This document shows, piece by piece, positions 18,975-26,862 of a DNA stretch of 47,089 nucleotides (positions are counted from its first letter, which is position 1; each line of letters opens with the position of its first letter). Location of the stretch: NCBI GenBank assembly GCA_021814145.1, contig JAKAIY010000009.1, forward strand, positions 1-47,089, read 5' to 3'. A model generated the notes under the pieces. The model worked only from the letters and a program-made list of their open reading frames with translations, searched no databases and was not told the origin of the DNA. The translations under genes and the position numbers were made by a program. This DNA is from Chloroflexota bacterium (GTDB taxonomy: Bacteria; Chloroflexota; Ktedonobacteria; Ktedonobacterales; JADMIN01).

Positions 18975-19645
18975 GCCTGGCTCTCCTTCCTTGAGGGGCG
19001 CTCCACGCTATCTGGCAAGGCGCCAACCGAGCGCAGCAGCAGCGCGCGCAGCGTCGGAAAGGCGTCATCGAGGCGGGGTGGCTGTCCACTTACCAGCCAG
19101 CGCGTCACGATCTCATTGATCGCCCCGAACCACGCCCAGGACACCGTCTCGGTATCCACTGGCGGGATACGGCCGCTTTGAATGGCGAGATCAAGCCGGC
19201 GCTGGATCATCGCGGCGAAGCGCCCGCGTACCAGCATAAGCTTCTCGTCAAAACCGTGCCCCAGCCCGACCGCCTCGACGAGCAGAATCTTGCTCAGCCG
19301 TCGGTGGCTGGAGAAGGTCTCGAAAACAGTCCGCAGCGCGGCGTCGAGCTGCGCTACGGGGTCGGATTCGGCGCTGATGGCGCGCTCGATGGCCGCTTCC
19401 AGGCGCGGGGTGAGGCTGTCAATCAGCGCCAGAAAGATCGCTTCTTTATTGGGGAAGTGAAAGTAGAAGCCGCCCTTGGAGCTATCCGATACCCGCGCGA
19501 TATCATCTACCGCCGCGCCGTGATAGCCTTTATCGGCAAAGACCGTCTCGGCGGCGTCCAGCAGTCGCTGGCGTGTCGCCTCCTTGTCGCGCACGCGCTC
19601 ATGCGTCCGCGCCCCACTCTCTGGTGGCTCCGCCTGATTCGCCAT
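18971..19645 (-). CDS. TetR/AcrR-family regulator heading the mqn operon
   Basis: This 224-residue transcription regulator has an N-terminal helix-turn-helix: RQRLLDAAETVFADKGYHG, then AAVDDIARVSDSSKGGFYFHFPNKEAIF, the TetR signature. The remaining 140 residues are the helical ligand-binding and dimerisation domain. It is the first gene of the operon with mqnA, overlapping it by four bases. A 6-bp dyad of the kind bound by TetR proteins lies about 40 nt upstream. Autoregulation together with control of menaquinone genes is therefore likely. The inducer is unknown; a quinone, chorismate-derived or fatty acyl compound would be reasonable. Confidence 0.88.
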   Translation of the reverse strand: MANQAEPPESGARTHERVRDKEATRQRLLDAAETVFADKGYHGAAVDDIARVSDSSKGGFYFHFPNKEAIFLALIDSLTPRLEAAIERAISAESDPVAQLDAALRTVFETFSSHRRLSKILLVEAVGLGHGFDEKLMLVRGRFAAMIQRRLDLAIQSGRIPPVDTETVSWAWFGAINEIVTRWLVSGQPPRLDDAFPTLRALLLRSVGALPDSVERPSRKESQA

Positions 19646-19685
19646 GTCGCAGCCTCATGCCGCCGTCCCAACACGCACGTTACAA

Positions 19686-19703
19686 ACCGACGCGCCAGTC
19701 GGT
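19686..19703 (-). promoter_or_regulatory. Candidate TetR operator upstream of the tetR-mqn operon
   Basis: ACCGAC at 19686-19691 and GTCGGT at 19698-19703 form a perfect dyad with a 6-nt spacer, 41 nt upstream of the tetR start. Dyads of the ACCGAC/GTCGGT type are common TetR-family operators. Its location suits repression of its own operon. Confidence 0.6.
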
Positions 19704-19734
19704 AACGGCCTCAAGGAATTGTAGGCGGAACAAA

Positions 19735-19770
19735 CAGCCGCGTCAAGGCGAACTCGCCTTGACGCGGCTG
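19735..19770 (-). terminator. Hairpin terminating the TPR-like gene
   Basis: A perfect 16-bp stem (19735-19750 with 19755-19770) closes a 4-nt loop 44 nt after the stop of the minus-strand gene at 19814. The minus strand continues TTTGTTCC, a short T run. It separates that gene from the tetR-mqn operon. Confidence 0.7.
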
Positions 19771-19813
19771 GAGCAAATCGCGAAGCGCTGCCGGTCGCTT
19801 GGATCGTGTGGCG

Positions 19814-21094
19814 CTAGACAAGATCTAGCGCTTTCCTGACGCCATACACCGCGCGCGTAGACTCGCCACGCGCGCCGGCGCGCTCGAACGTCGCGATCGC
19901 AAAGTAGTACACCACCATGGCGGCGGTGTAGTCACGCATGGAGAAAAGCACATCCGCCCGAAGCGTGGCGGCGCGTGCGATCAGCACGAGATCGTTCATC
20001 GCCTCCGCTATCTTTTCCTGATCATAGATACGCGGGGCAAGCGCATGTTCCTCGGGGGCGCGTGTGTCGCCCTCCCCTTCCAGTTCGTGGATGCGTGGAG
20101 CCAATTCGTACGCCTTGAGATTGAGATGATCGTGTCGCAGCAGCGTGAGGGTAGCCAGCGCCTTGCCGGCGCTATCTTTGGTTTCGCGCAGCGCGTCCGA
20201 AGCCATTATGACGTATTTTTCAGCCAGGCGCATGTTTGTCTTGTAACTGGGATTCTTGCCCATCGAACGGTAGTATTCCGCGAGATCCAGATGGCTTTCC
20301 ACGATCTGGATATAGAGGCGTCGCTGGCTAGCGCGATGCTCCTCATCACCTTCCAGCCGTCTCTCCGCGCTCTTGAATAAGCGCAAAGCCGCGCGTAGCA
20401 TCCTGAGCTCACCGCCGCTGCGCTGACTCTCTGCTCGCAGGATCAGCGCCTCGGTCCATTCTTCGGCTACCCGATCGAACTGTGTCGTCGCCGGGCCACC
20501 AAGCCTGCCTCGAATTTCGCGCGTGGTGGCGATGTGGTCGAGCGCGCTGGCGTACTGGCCCAGGAGATATTGCTGCCGCGCGATACGCGTCCGCAGTTTG
20601 ATCTCCGCCCGCGCGTTCTTTGTTATGTCAGACGGGGGGTAGCGCCGCAAGGTCGTGAAGGCGGTCAGGTATTCACTCAGCGCCTGCTCGTAGTTCTCGG
20701 AATTGTGCCAGGCTTCACCGAACATCCGGTACAATGTGACCTGCGATAAGGTATCGTTGTGTTCCACAGCGAGCGACAGGGCGAGCTTGTAGTTATCCCG
20801 GGCGCAGCGGAGCGGCGCTCGGGATTCTTCAATGCGCGCGCGTTGGGCAATCTCGAAATAGCACGCCGCGAGGTAGTAGTAACGACGCATGGCGAAGCTG
20901 GGGGATTCCTCAAGCTCACTATCGCGAATGCTCAACAACATGCTGAGCGCGAATTCCGAATCGTCAGCTTTCAGACGCTCAAATGCCGCGCATAACGTCT
21001 TGAACGCGCGATCTGACGGCTCCTTTTCATCCTGCCATCCGGGCTTATAGGGGCTGATAACCGTCGCGTCCAGTTCAAGGTCATCGAGTTCCAT
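19814..21094 (-). CDS. TPR-like helical repeat protein, 426 aa
   Basis: This is a soluble, mostly helical protein. Several segments follow the tetratricopeptide pattern of paired amphipathic helices with small residues at fixed positions, for example QVTLYRMFGEAWHNSENYEQALSEYLTAF and ARQQYLLGQYASALDH (each a helix pair with Y/A/L spacing), and the final RADVLFSMRDYTAAMVVYYFAIATFERAG. The N-terminal 30 residues are acidic. The ATG at 21094 was chosen because GGGAGG lies seven bases upstream; a longer frame to 21232 starts with non-coding-looking residues. It is probably a scaffold for protein contacts. Function and partner are unknown; a perfect 14-bp dyad lies about 135 nt upstream. Confidence 0.72.
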   Translation of the reverse strand: MELDDLELDATVISPYKPGWQDEKEPSDRAFKTLCAAFERLKADDSEFALSMLLSIRDSELEESPSFAMRRYYYLAACYFEIAQRARIEESRAPLRCARDNYKLALSLAVEHNDTLSQVTLYRMFGEAWHNSENYEQALSEYLTAFTTLRRYPPSDITKNARAEIKLRTRIARQQYLLGQYASALDHIATTREIRGRLGGPATTQFDRVAEEWTEALILRAESQRSGGELRMLRAALRLFKSAERRLEGDEEHRASQRRLYIQIVESHLDLAEYYRSMGKNPSYKTNMRLAEKYVIMASDALRETKDSAGKALATLTLLRHDHLNLKAYELAPRIHELEGEGDTRAPEEHALAPRIYDQEKIAEAMNDLVLIARAATLRADVLFSMRDYTAAMVVYYFAIATFERAGARGESTRAVYGVRKALDLV

Positions 21095-21444
21095 AGCGCA
21101 GCCTCCCATCACAACTTCCATCCACACCGTGCTCTGTAGCGAGAACATGGGGGTTTGCTTGCGAGTAGTATGACATAAGAGCGGGCTAATTACTACTACC
21201 CACGCGAGGAATTTGCCGGAAGGCTCCCGCATTATGAGCCGCTCAAATCGGGCGGCTCATAATGCTTTGGATAGCTCTGGATACGACTTATCGCGGCGCG
21301 CGATAGCCTCATCCGCGCCAGGCCTGACGATCTACAATGCGGGGCGGCGCGTGGGTGATCTGGGGCGCGCTACCGCTGCGACGTGAAGCGGGCGGGCGCG
21401 GCCCGATAGCCCCACGCGCCCGCCTCGCCAGCCCGCCTGAGCGG
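21095..21444. other. Intergenic region upstream of the TPR-like gene
   Basis: This 350-bp gap contains the 14-bp perfect dyad at 21229-21265. Other short reading frames here lack ribosome binding sites. It should hold the promoter of the TPR-like gene and the terminator of the peptide gene upstream, but no clear -35/-10 pair was found. Confidence 0.4.
21229..21265. repeat. 14-bp perfect inverted repeat upstream of the TPR-like gene
   Basis: The arms 21229-21242 and 21252-21265 are exact complements with a 9-nt loop, TCAAATCGG. Neither strand has a strong T run after it (TTT on the plus side). It lies 180 nt beyond the peptide gene stop and 135 nt before the TPR-like start, so it may be a terminator for the first or an operator for the second. 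Confidence 0.65.
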
Positions 21445-21621
21445 CTAACAGAACGTCGACACACTCCCGCCGCATTGGAGACCATCTGGACTTGAGCTAT
21501 CCACAAGCAGAGGAGTTTGTCCGCTTGTCTGGACGTAATGAGAGCTAAACCATGCTCCTCCCGTCGCCAGACTGAGGGCCAGAGTCAGCGCCACCGCGCC
21601 GATCGCCAGAAGCTTGCGCAT
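21445..21621 (-). CDS. Small secreted peptide with two C-terminal cysteines, 58 aa
   Basis: The 58-residue product starts MRKLLAIGAVALTLALSLA, a standard Sec signal peptide (basic n-region, hydrophobic h-region, AxG-type end near residue 23). About 35 exported residues follow, ending DGLQCGGSVSTFC, with cysteines at 50 and 58 (the last residue). The ATG at 21621 has GAGAAAGGAG eight bases upstream, a near-ideal site, which is the main reason to believe this short gene. A seven-residue ring or disulfide between the two cysteines is possible. No processing or export genes are adjacent. It could be a signalling peptide, a small envelope protein or a cell-surface factor; none is shown. Confidence 0.6.
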   Translation of the reverse strand: MRKLLAIGAVALTLALSLATGGAWFSSHYVQTSGQTPLLVDSSSPDGLQCGGSVSTFC

Positions 21622-22236
21622 GATACGTGCTCCTTTCTCGCTACGCAAACAGCTTCTGGTAGTAGATTGTATTTTAAGTAGATTTTGCAGTCAACAACCG
21701 GGCGGAATATTCTATATATTTTTAATATAATTATTGCGATCAATGAAAAAACAATACGCTTTCCGTATATGTATTGCTGGATAATTCGGCGCTTTGCGCT
21801 CATGATAAAACCGGCGCTGGCTCTCGTGCTCACGACGAATAATTTATTGTTAATTATTTTCTACCAGCTCTTATTCTGTAATACGTCTGTGCGATTAACC
21901 GGGGCTCCAACGCGTAATTGTCTTTTCAACACATAGAAGCGGGGGACAAACCTCAAACACGCGAGGAAAGAAAAATCACAAAAGGCGCGCGTCAGCATGG
22001 GCTAATCCCTCCAAGCTGAGGCATGGTGGTCGCGCAGCGGATTGATTCAGGAGCGTGGGCGCATATACGCCGCTTGGTCGCGCATGGTTTGTGAATCGTG
22101 CGACTTCTTGGCCAGGTGGGGAAGGCCAGGTCGGCGCAGGTCTGCTTGGTAGCTGGAGGCCTGTCGCCGCGACTTGAGCCGCCAGGCGACGCCCTACGAC
22201 CATCCGCATAACTCTGGATATGCCGCGAGATAACGC
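21622..22236. other. AT-rich intergenic stretch between the peptide gene and the tRNA
   Basis: Most of 21650-21950 is strikingly rich in A and T compared with the surrounding sequence, with runs such as TATATATTTTTAATATAATTAT around 21715-21736. It may be the promoter region of the peptide gene, a transferred or non-coding remnant, or a protein-binding region. One plus-strand reading frame (21685-21936) encodes a hydrophobic Ile/Leu/Phe-rich product but has no ribosome binding site. From 21960 to 22236 the base composition returns to normal and nothing else is recognised. Confidence 0.5.
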
Positions 22237-22265
22237 TTGACATGCGCTATCGGTTGCGGTATAGT
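22237..22265 (+). promoter_or_regulatory. Promoter of tRNA-Gly
   Basis: TTGACA (22237-22242) and TATAGT (22260-22265) are separated by exactly 17 bases, an almost perfect sigma-70-type promoter. The predicted start is about 28 nt before the mature tRNA. Confidence 0.85.
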
Positions 22266-22299
22266 AGGTGAGCCAGCGCGATCCATCGCGCGAGCCCTC

Positions 22300-22374
22300 G
22301 CGGGAGTGGCTCAGGGGTAGAGCGTCTCCTTGCCAAGGAGAAGGTCGCGGGTTCAAGTCCCGTCTCCCGCTCCA
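22300..22374 (+). tRNA. tRNA-Gly (anticodon GCC)
   Basis: The full cloverleaf is present: acceptor GCGGGAG (22300-22306) pairs with CTCCCGC (22364-22370); D stem GCTC/GAGC; anticodon stem TCTCC/GGAGA around loop TTGCCAA with anticodon GCC at 22332-22334; T arm GCGGG TTCAAGT CCCGT. Discriminator T is at 22371 and CCA is encoded (22372-22374). It is transcribed alone from its own promoter and followed at once by a terminator hairpin. Confidence 0.97.
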
Positions 22375-22420
22375 AGCGGCGTTATCCACAACTGGATAAC
22401 GCCGCTTTTATTTATCTTTT
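22374..22420 (+). terminator. Terminator of tRNA-Gly, shared with rsmG
   Basis: A perfect 15-bp stem (22374-22388 with 22393-22407) with loop CAAC is followed by TTATTTATCTTTT, a strong intrinsic terminator for the tRNA. The left arm begins at the last base of the CCA. The rsmG stop codon (22408-22410, minus) touches the right arm, so the same hairpin lies just after rsmG on the other strand. Confidence 0.9.
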
Positions 22421-23196
22421 CGCCCCTCAACTCCTAGCGGGCGCTTCAGCGGAGCGCCACCGGCGCGGGGATACTGCGCCGGGCAGGGACGCTCCGCGCG
22501 AGCAGCCAGGATCACCCTGTCGTCACCGAGTGGTGGGAGGGTGACGGGAATCGGATCGAGCAGGCGGGCGCCAAGGAGCCGCGCGGCGCGCTCGCCGGCG
22601 ATAATCTCATCCGCAAGCTCGCCTTTTTTCGGCGCGATCACCACACCGCCTTGCCGCACGAACGGCAAACAGTACTCCAGCAGCGCGGGCAGCGCCGCCA
22701 CTGCGCGCGCCGTCACCACATCGTACCGCCCGCGATGTTCCGGCGCGCGCGCCAGTTCCTCCGCCCGGCCGTTCAGCGCACGCGCGTTCGTCAGCTTGAG
22801 CGTCATGATCGCCGCCTCCTGAAAGCGTGTTTTTTTGCCTGTCGCTTCCAGTAGCGTCACCTTCCAGCGCGGGAAAGCGATGGCCAGTGGCAGACCAGGA
22901 AAGCCCGCGCCGCTGCCCACATCGAGCAGCGCAATCGGGTGGAGGCGTTCATCCGGCGTGAGCGCCAGCGCGCAGGTCAATGAGTCCAGGAAATGGCGTG
23001 TCACTACTTCGGCGGGATCAGTGATCGCCGTTAGATTGACGCGTGTGTTCCAGTCGAGCAGCAGATCGCAGAGCGCGGCGAATCGCGCCAGCTGGGCGTC
23101 ATCCAGCGTGACGCCCAGCGACGCGGCCCCCAGACGTAACGGCTCAAGCGCCTCTGGATTAACGGACACGTTTCTGCTTGTTGCTGAGGTAGTCAA
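22408..23196 (-). CDS. rsmG: 16S rRNA (guanine-527-N7)-methyltransferase
   Basis: This SAM-dependent methyltransferase (about 253-262 residues) modifies G527 of 16S rRNA. RNLxEWNxxxNLT-type motif: LLLDWNTRVNLTAITDPAEVVTRHFLDSL. The SAM-binding loop is LLDVGSGAGFPGLPLA, and VTARAVAALPALLEYCLP and VIAPKKG are later family blocks. The start is uncertain: TTG at 23196 overlaps the upstream gene by 38 bases, and GTG at 23169 overlaps it by 11; neither has a strong ribosome binding site, so translational coupling to the VWA gene is likely. The C-terminal 25 residues are basic and Pro-rich. In many bacteria rsmG sits by parA/parB; here it is joined to a MoxR/VWA operon instead. Confidence 0.9.
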   Translation of the reverse strand: MTTSATSRNVSVNPEALEPLRLGAASLGVTLDDAQLARFAALCDLLLDWNTRVNLTAITDPAEVVTRHFLDSLTCALALTPDERLHPIALLDVGSGAGFPGLPLAIAFPRWKVTLLEATGKKTRFQEAAIMTLKLTNARALNGRAEELARAPEHRGRYDVVTARAVAALPALLEYCLPFVRQGGVVIAPKKGELADEIIAGERAARLLGARLLDPIPVTLPPLGDDRVILAARAERPCPAQYPRAGGAPLKRPLGVEGRKDK

Positions 23197-25357
23197 TCAT
23201 GACATATTCGGCCAGATCACCCGGGTCAGTGAAGAACGCCCGCCCGCGATTGACAGTCGCCATCTGATTGACAAAATGCTTGAGATACGGGTCATCCCAA
23301 AGCATGAAAACGTTGATGGTGATATTCTCACGCGCGCACCGGCGTACCTCGCGCAGCGTCTGCAACAGCGCCTCGGGCGGTGGCGGCCAGTCGAAGCTCC
23401 AGGAGCCACCACGCTGGTACACAGTGGGGCCACCATCGGTAATCATGATGATCTGCTTGTTGGCGCCACGCGAGCGCGCCAGCAGCCGCCTGGCGACCAT
23501 CAAGCCATGCATCATGTTCGTCCCTTGCACGTGATCCCACTCGCCCAGCTCGACCAGCTCCTCGGGCTTGTACTCGCGCGCGAAGTTGGAGAAGCCAACG
23601 ACATAGAGGGAGTCGCGCGGGAACTGGCCGCGAATCAGGCTCTCCAGCGCGATGGCGACTTTCTTCGCCGGCGCCCAGAGGTCGTTTTGCAGCATGCTCC
23701 AGCTCATGTCGAGCATCAACACGGTAGATGAGCGGGTCATATGCTCGGTGTGATAGACCTCGAAGTCGTCCTTCGCCAGCGTGACAGGAGCGCCCGCGCC
23801 TTCGCGGTTGATGGCGTTCATAATTGTGCGCTCGAGGTTCAATTCGAACGGGTCACCAAAAACATACGGTTTGGTGGACTCATCGCGCTCGCCGCCATAA
23901 CCGCGCTCTGGCAGGCGGTGGCGGCCAAAAGCGTCGCGCTTGAGCTGCGAGAAGACATCCTGGAGCGCCTTCTGGCCGATACGGCGAACTCCCTGGGCCG
24001 TCAGTTCCAGCCGGTCGCCGTTACGCCGAACCAAGCCGTCGTCTTCGAGCTGTCTAAGCAATGTCTGAAGCTGTTCGAGCGCCTGCGCTTCCTCGTCGCC
24101 AACCAGATCGCGCACCTGGTCAGGATCCAGGTCGCCAAGCTCCCCTGAGCGGCGCGCCTCGCGCATGCGCTGCTCCAGCTCGTCCATCTCCTGGAGCGTG
24201 CCCATCAGGCTCATCGCTTCCGTCATCGAGAGCGGCTCATCGCCAGTGAGATTGAACCGCTTGCCCGAACTGTTGGGTGACATCGCCTCCAGATTCATCG
24301 CCAGCTCAGCAAGATCCACACGCAGCCGGTCATCACCGATTAGTTGATCAATCATGTCGCGCAGCTGTTCGCGCTGCTCCGCTGACATGCTGTCCATCAG
24401 CGCCTGCATCTGGGCCTGCCGCTGCGCCATCTGCTCGATCAGATCATCCAGCGTATTGATGCCTGGGCCGAAGAAATCGCCGTACTTCTGCATGAAGCTG
24501 TCAAAATCAGGCTCCTCGCCCTGGGCGCGCTGACGCAGCATCTGATTCAGCTCGCGCACCATCTCACGCATGCGCGCCAGATCCTCCGGCGTCATATTCT
24601 GGAGCGCCTGTGTCATGCCCTGGAAATATTGCTGCATGATCTGCTGCTGGAGCGTCTGAAGCAGTTGCTGGAACTCCTCGCGCGCCTGCTCATCCATGAA
24701 GTCGTACTGCGAGAGTCGCTGGATCTGGCCCGCCGGATCTGGTGGAAGCTCATCGAGGTACTGGAACTTCTTGCTGGCGATATTTTCGAGCATCTTGCGC
24801 AGCGCGTCAGAATCCAGCCCATCCGGCGCGCCACTCTGCCGCCCCTGCCGCCCACTCTGGCCTTGCTGTCCGCTCTGGCCTTGTTGCCCGCTCTGAGATC
24901 CAGACTGACTACCCGACTGCTCGCCGTGAGGCTCCCCCTGCTCGCCCGCCTGAGGCTGGCCGTCTGGAGCGCCACCCTCCGGCTGCTGGCTCCGCTCTGG
25001 CCGCCCAAGCTGCTCATCGAGCCGCCGCTGGATGCCCTCGCGCTCCAGCTGCTTAATATGTTCCAGTCGCTCCTTGATGTCATCCATCACGCCCGACAGG
25101 TTGTAGCGCTCCATCTGCTGCCGCTTGCGCTGCTTCAGCCGCTCAAGCAGGTCCTGCATGCCCATCTGGCGCATGCCATCGCGCGACATGAAGCCCTCGC
25201 GCATCATGCGCTCCAGCGCGCGGCGCAAGTCTCCATATTTGAGATAGTCGTCCGAGAGAGCGTCGAGGATATCCTCGGCGTCCAGATCATCGAGCCGCTG
25301 TGTGCCATCCCAGCGGGAGTAGCGGAACGGCTTGTTCAGGCGAAAGCGGTCGAACAT
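23159..25357 (-). CDS. Von Willebrand factor A protein with Gln-rich linker (ChlD-like)
   Basis: This 732-residue protein is the likely partner of the ATPase encoded just upstream. Order: N-terminal conserved segment MFDRFRLNKPFRYSRWDG; basic helical stretch (about 55-115); low-complexity Gln/Ser/Gly run of SGSQSG and QQGQSG repeats (about 145-180); long Gln/Met-rich helices likely to form coiled coil (about 200-400); a winged-helix-like segment LVRRNGDRLELTAQGVRRIGQKAL; and a C-terminal VWA domain with metal site D550-M-S-W-S, GTNMMHGL and ITDGGPT. The ATG at 25357 has GGGGAGG seven bases upstream. It overlaps the start of rsmG. The pair recalls the magnesium chelatase D subunit with its ATPase, but this large protein is a separate family, and its client is unknown. 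Confidence 0.85.
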   Translation of the reverse strand: MFDRFRLNKPFRYSRWDGTQRLDDLDAEDILDALSDDYLKYGDLRRALERMMREGFMSRDGMRQMGMQDLLERLKQRKRQQMERYNLSGVMDDIKERLEHIKQLEREGIQRRLDEQLGRPERSQQPEGGAPDGQPQAGEQGEPHGEQSGSQSGSQSGQQGQSGQQGQSGRQGRQSGAPDGLDSDALRKMLENIASKKFQYLDELPPDPAGQIQRLSQYDFMDEQAREEFQQLLQTLQQQIMQQYFQGMTQALQNMTPEDLARMREMVRELNQMLRQRAQGEEPDFDSFMQKYGDFFGPGINTLDDLIEQMAQRQAQMQALMDSMSAEQREQLRDMIDQLIGDDRLRVDLAELAMNLEAMSPNSSGKRFNLTGDEPLSMTEAMSLMGTLQEMDELEQRMREARRSGELGDLDPDQVRDLVGDEEAQALEQLQTLLRQLEDDGLVRRNGDRLELTAQGVRRIGQKALQDVFSQLKRDAFGRHRLPERGYGGERDESTKPYVFGDPFELNLERTIMNAINREGAGAPVTLAKDDFEVYHTEHMTRSSTVLMLDMSWSMLQNDLWAPAKKVAIALESLIRGQFPRDSLYVVGFSNFAREYKPEELVELGEWDHVQGTNMMHGLMVARRLLARSRGANKQIIMITDGGPTVYQRGGSWSFDWPPPPEALLQTLREVRRCARENITINVFMLWDDPYLKHFVNQMATVNRGRAFFTDPGDLAEYVMIDYLSNKQKRVR

Positions 25358-25452
25358 CAGACGCCTCCCCATCTATGCGTGTGGCGTGTATGGCCTGCGC
25401 AAGCTTGCGGCGCGTTATGGGCGGCGCCTCGCGGGGGCGGCGCCCTGGCGCG

Positions 25453-26862
25453 CTAGCGGCGGTAACGGGTCTGCCCCGCAACCTCGTCTTTATTGAGCCG
25501 CTTGTTGAGATGGAGCCCTTCAAGAATGAACTCAACCGCGGAGGCGACTGTCGCCGGGCTACCATGCCCATGCAGCTTGTCTACCGCGGGCCGTAAGCCG
25601 CCAACCTTCGCGAGCTGGTTGACGTACTCCATCGAAGGTTGAGCCGCCGAAACCTGCACGTTCAGGCCCTTCTCAAAGCCAGCGACCAGCTGCTCGAACT
25701 CGGTAACGTCGAAGTACTGCCGGAATACCGTGCTAATCGCCTGGCGCACCAGCTTGTCCACGACTTTCTCCTCGCGCACTTCGCCTATCGTATCCAGCTC
25801 GATCTTGCCCGTGGTAGACGCCAGCACAGCGGAGAGGTCGCTGACTCGCGGCGCGGCCTGGCGCTCCTTGAGCCGGATCGCGCGGCGCACAGCGTTGCTG
25901 ACCAGATTCTCGCCATTGGCGATGGTTGTGCGCACGCTTACGCCTGAACGCTGGCTGATTTCCGAGCTGTGGCGCGCCTGCTGGGTAATCTCCGCGATAA
26001 CCTCTTTCATGTACTGCGGGAAAACCACTTCGATGCCCTCGGCCTCGAAGGGACGCATCTCGCTCTCCATGATTGCGATCTCCGCCTCGAGTGTGCGCGG
26101 GTAGTGCGTGCGGATTTCCGAGCCCATGCGGTCTTTCAGCGGCGTGATGATGCGTCCGCGATTGGTGTAGTCCTCCGGGTTGGCGCTCGCCACAACGAAG
26201 ACATCCAGCGGCAGCCGCAGCGAGTAGCCGCGAATCTGGACATCTCGCTCTTCCATGATATTCAACAGGCCTACCTGAATGCGCTCGGCCAGATCCGGCA
26301 ATTCGTTGATGCAAAATATGCCGCGATTCGTTCGCGGGATAATGCCGTAATGAATTGTCAGTTCGTCCGAGAGATAGCGCCCCTCAGCCACCCTGATAGG
26401 GTCCACCTCGCCAATCAGGTCAGCGATGCTGATGTCTGGCGTCGCCAGTTTCTCACCATACCGCACGTCGCGCGATATCCAGTGAACCGGTGTATCGTCA
26501 CCCTCATCAGCCACGCGCAGGCGGCAGGCCTTGCAGAGCGGGTTGAATGGGTCATCGTTGATCTCGCAGCCCGCGATGGCAGGGACTTCCTCATCGAGGA
26601 GGTTAACCAGACTGCGGGCGATACGGGTTTTGGCCTGGCCGCGCTCCCCAAGCAGCACGATGTCCTGGCCAGACAGGATAGCGTTTTCCACTTGCGGGAT
26701 CACGCTTTCCTCATAGCCAATGATGCCAGGGAAGAGAGACTCTCCCGCGCGCAGCTTGCGGATCAGATTTTGGCGCATCTCCTCTCGCACAGGGAGAACG
26801 CGGTAGCCGCTCTCGCGGAGTTGCCCAATCGTGGCGGGTTTGTTCGTAGGGCTCATGGTCAT
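25453..26862 (-). CDS. ChlI/MoxR-like AAA+ ATPase paired with the VWA protein
   Basis: This 469-residue AAA+ protein is related to the magnesium chelatase I subunit. Walker A is LLGERGQAKTR. The Walker B segment is GIFCINELPDL, with Asn in place of the first acidic residue (INEL, usual form DE). ASANPEDYTNRGRIITPLKDRMG holds sensor 1 and the arginine-finger region. Inside the AAA+ fold is a cysteine group C-E-I-N-D-D-P-F-N-P-L-C-K-A-C that may bind zinc. Residues after 300 form a lid and a helical tail ending LHLNKRLNKDEV. The start ATG has GGAG eleven bases upstream; a second ATG lies two codons later. It is the first gene of an operon with the VWA protein and rsmG (95-bp gap, then overlap). 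Confidence 0.88.
   Translation of the reverse strand: MTMSPTNKPATIGQLRESGYRVLPVREEMRQNLIRKLRAGESLFPGIIGYEESVIPQVENAILSGQDIVLLGERGQAKTRIARSLVNLLDEEVPAIAGCEINDDPFNPLCKACRLRVADEGDDTPVHWISRDVRYGEKLATPDISIADLIGEVDPIRVAEGRYLSDELTIHYGIIPRTNRGIFCINELPDLAERIQVGLLNIMEERDVQIRGYSLRLPLDVFVVASANPEDYTNRGRIITPLKDRMGSEIRTHYPRTLEAEIAIMESEMRPFEAEGIEVVFPQYMKEVIAEITQQARHSSEISQRSGVSVRTTIANGENLVSNAVRRAIRLKERQAAPRVSDLSAVLASTTGKIELDTIGEVREEKVVDKLVRQAISTVFRQYFDVTEFEQLVAGFEKGLNVQVSAAQPSMEYVNQLAKVGGLRPAVDKLHGHGSPATVASAVEFILEGLHLNKRLNKDEVAGQTRYRR

Noticed and set aside
21685-21936. Plus-strand frame in the AT-rich stretch encoding a hydrophobic 83-residue product
   Set aside because: The Ile/Leu/Phe/Asn composition follows from high A+T content, and there is no ribosome binding site or recognisable motif.
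21976-22389. Minus-strand reading frame covering the tRNA and giving a WSGRRDLNPRPSPWQGDALPL-type peptide
   Set aside because: This peptide is the known artefact of translating the antisense of a tRNA gene; there is no ribosome binding site.
24800-24950. Short tandem repeats in the VWA gene that look like a satellite
   Set aside because: They encode the SGSQSG/QQGQSG linker in frame and are part of the protein, not a separate repeat element or CRISPR.
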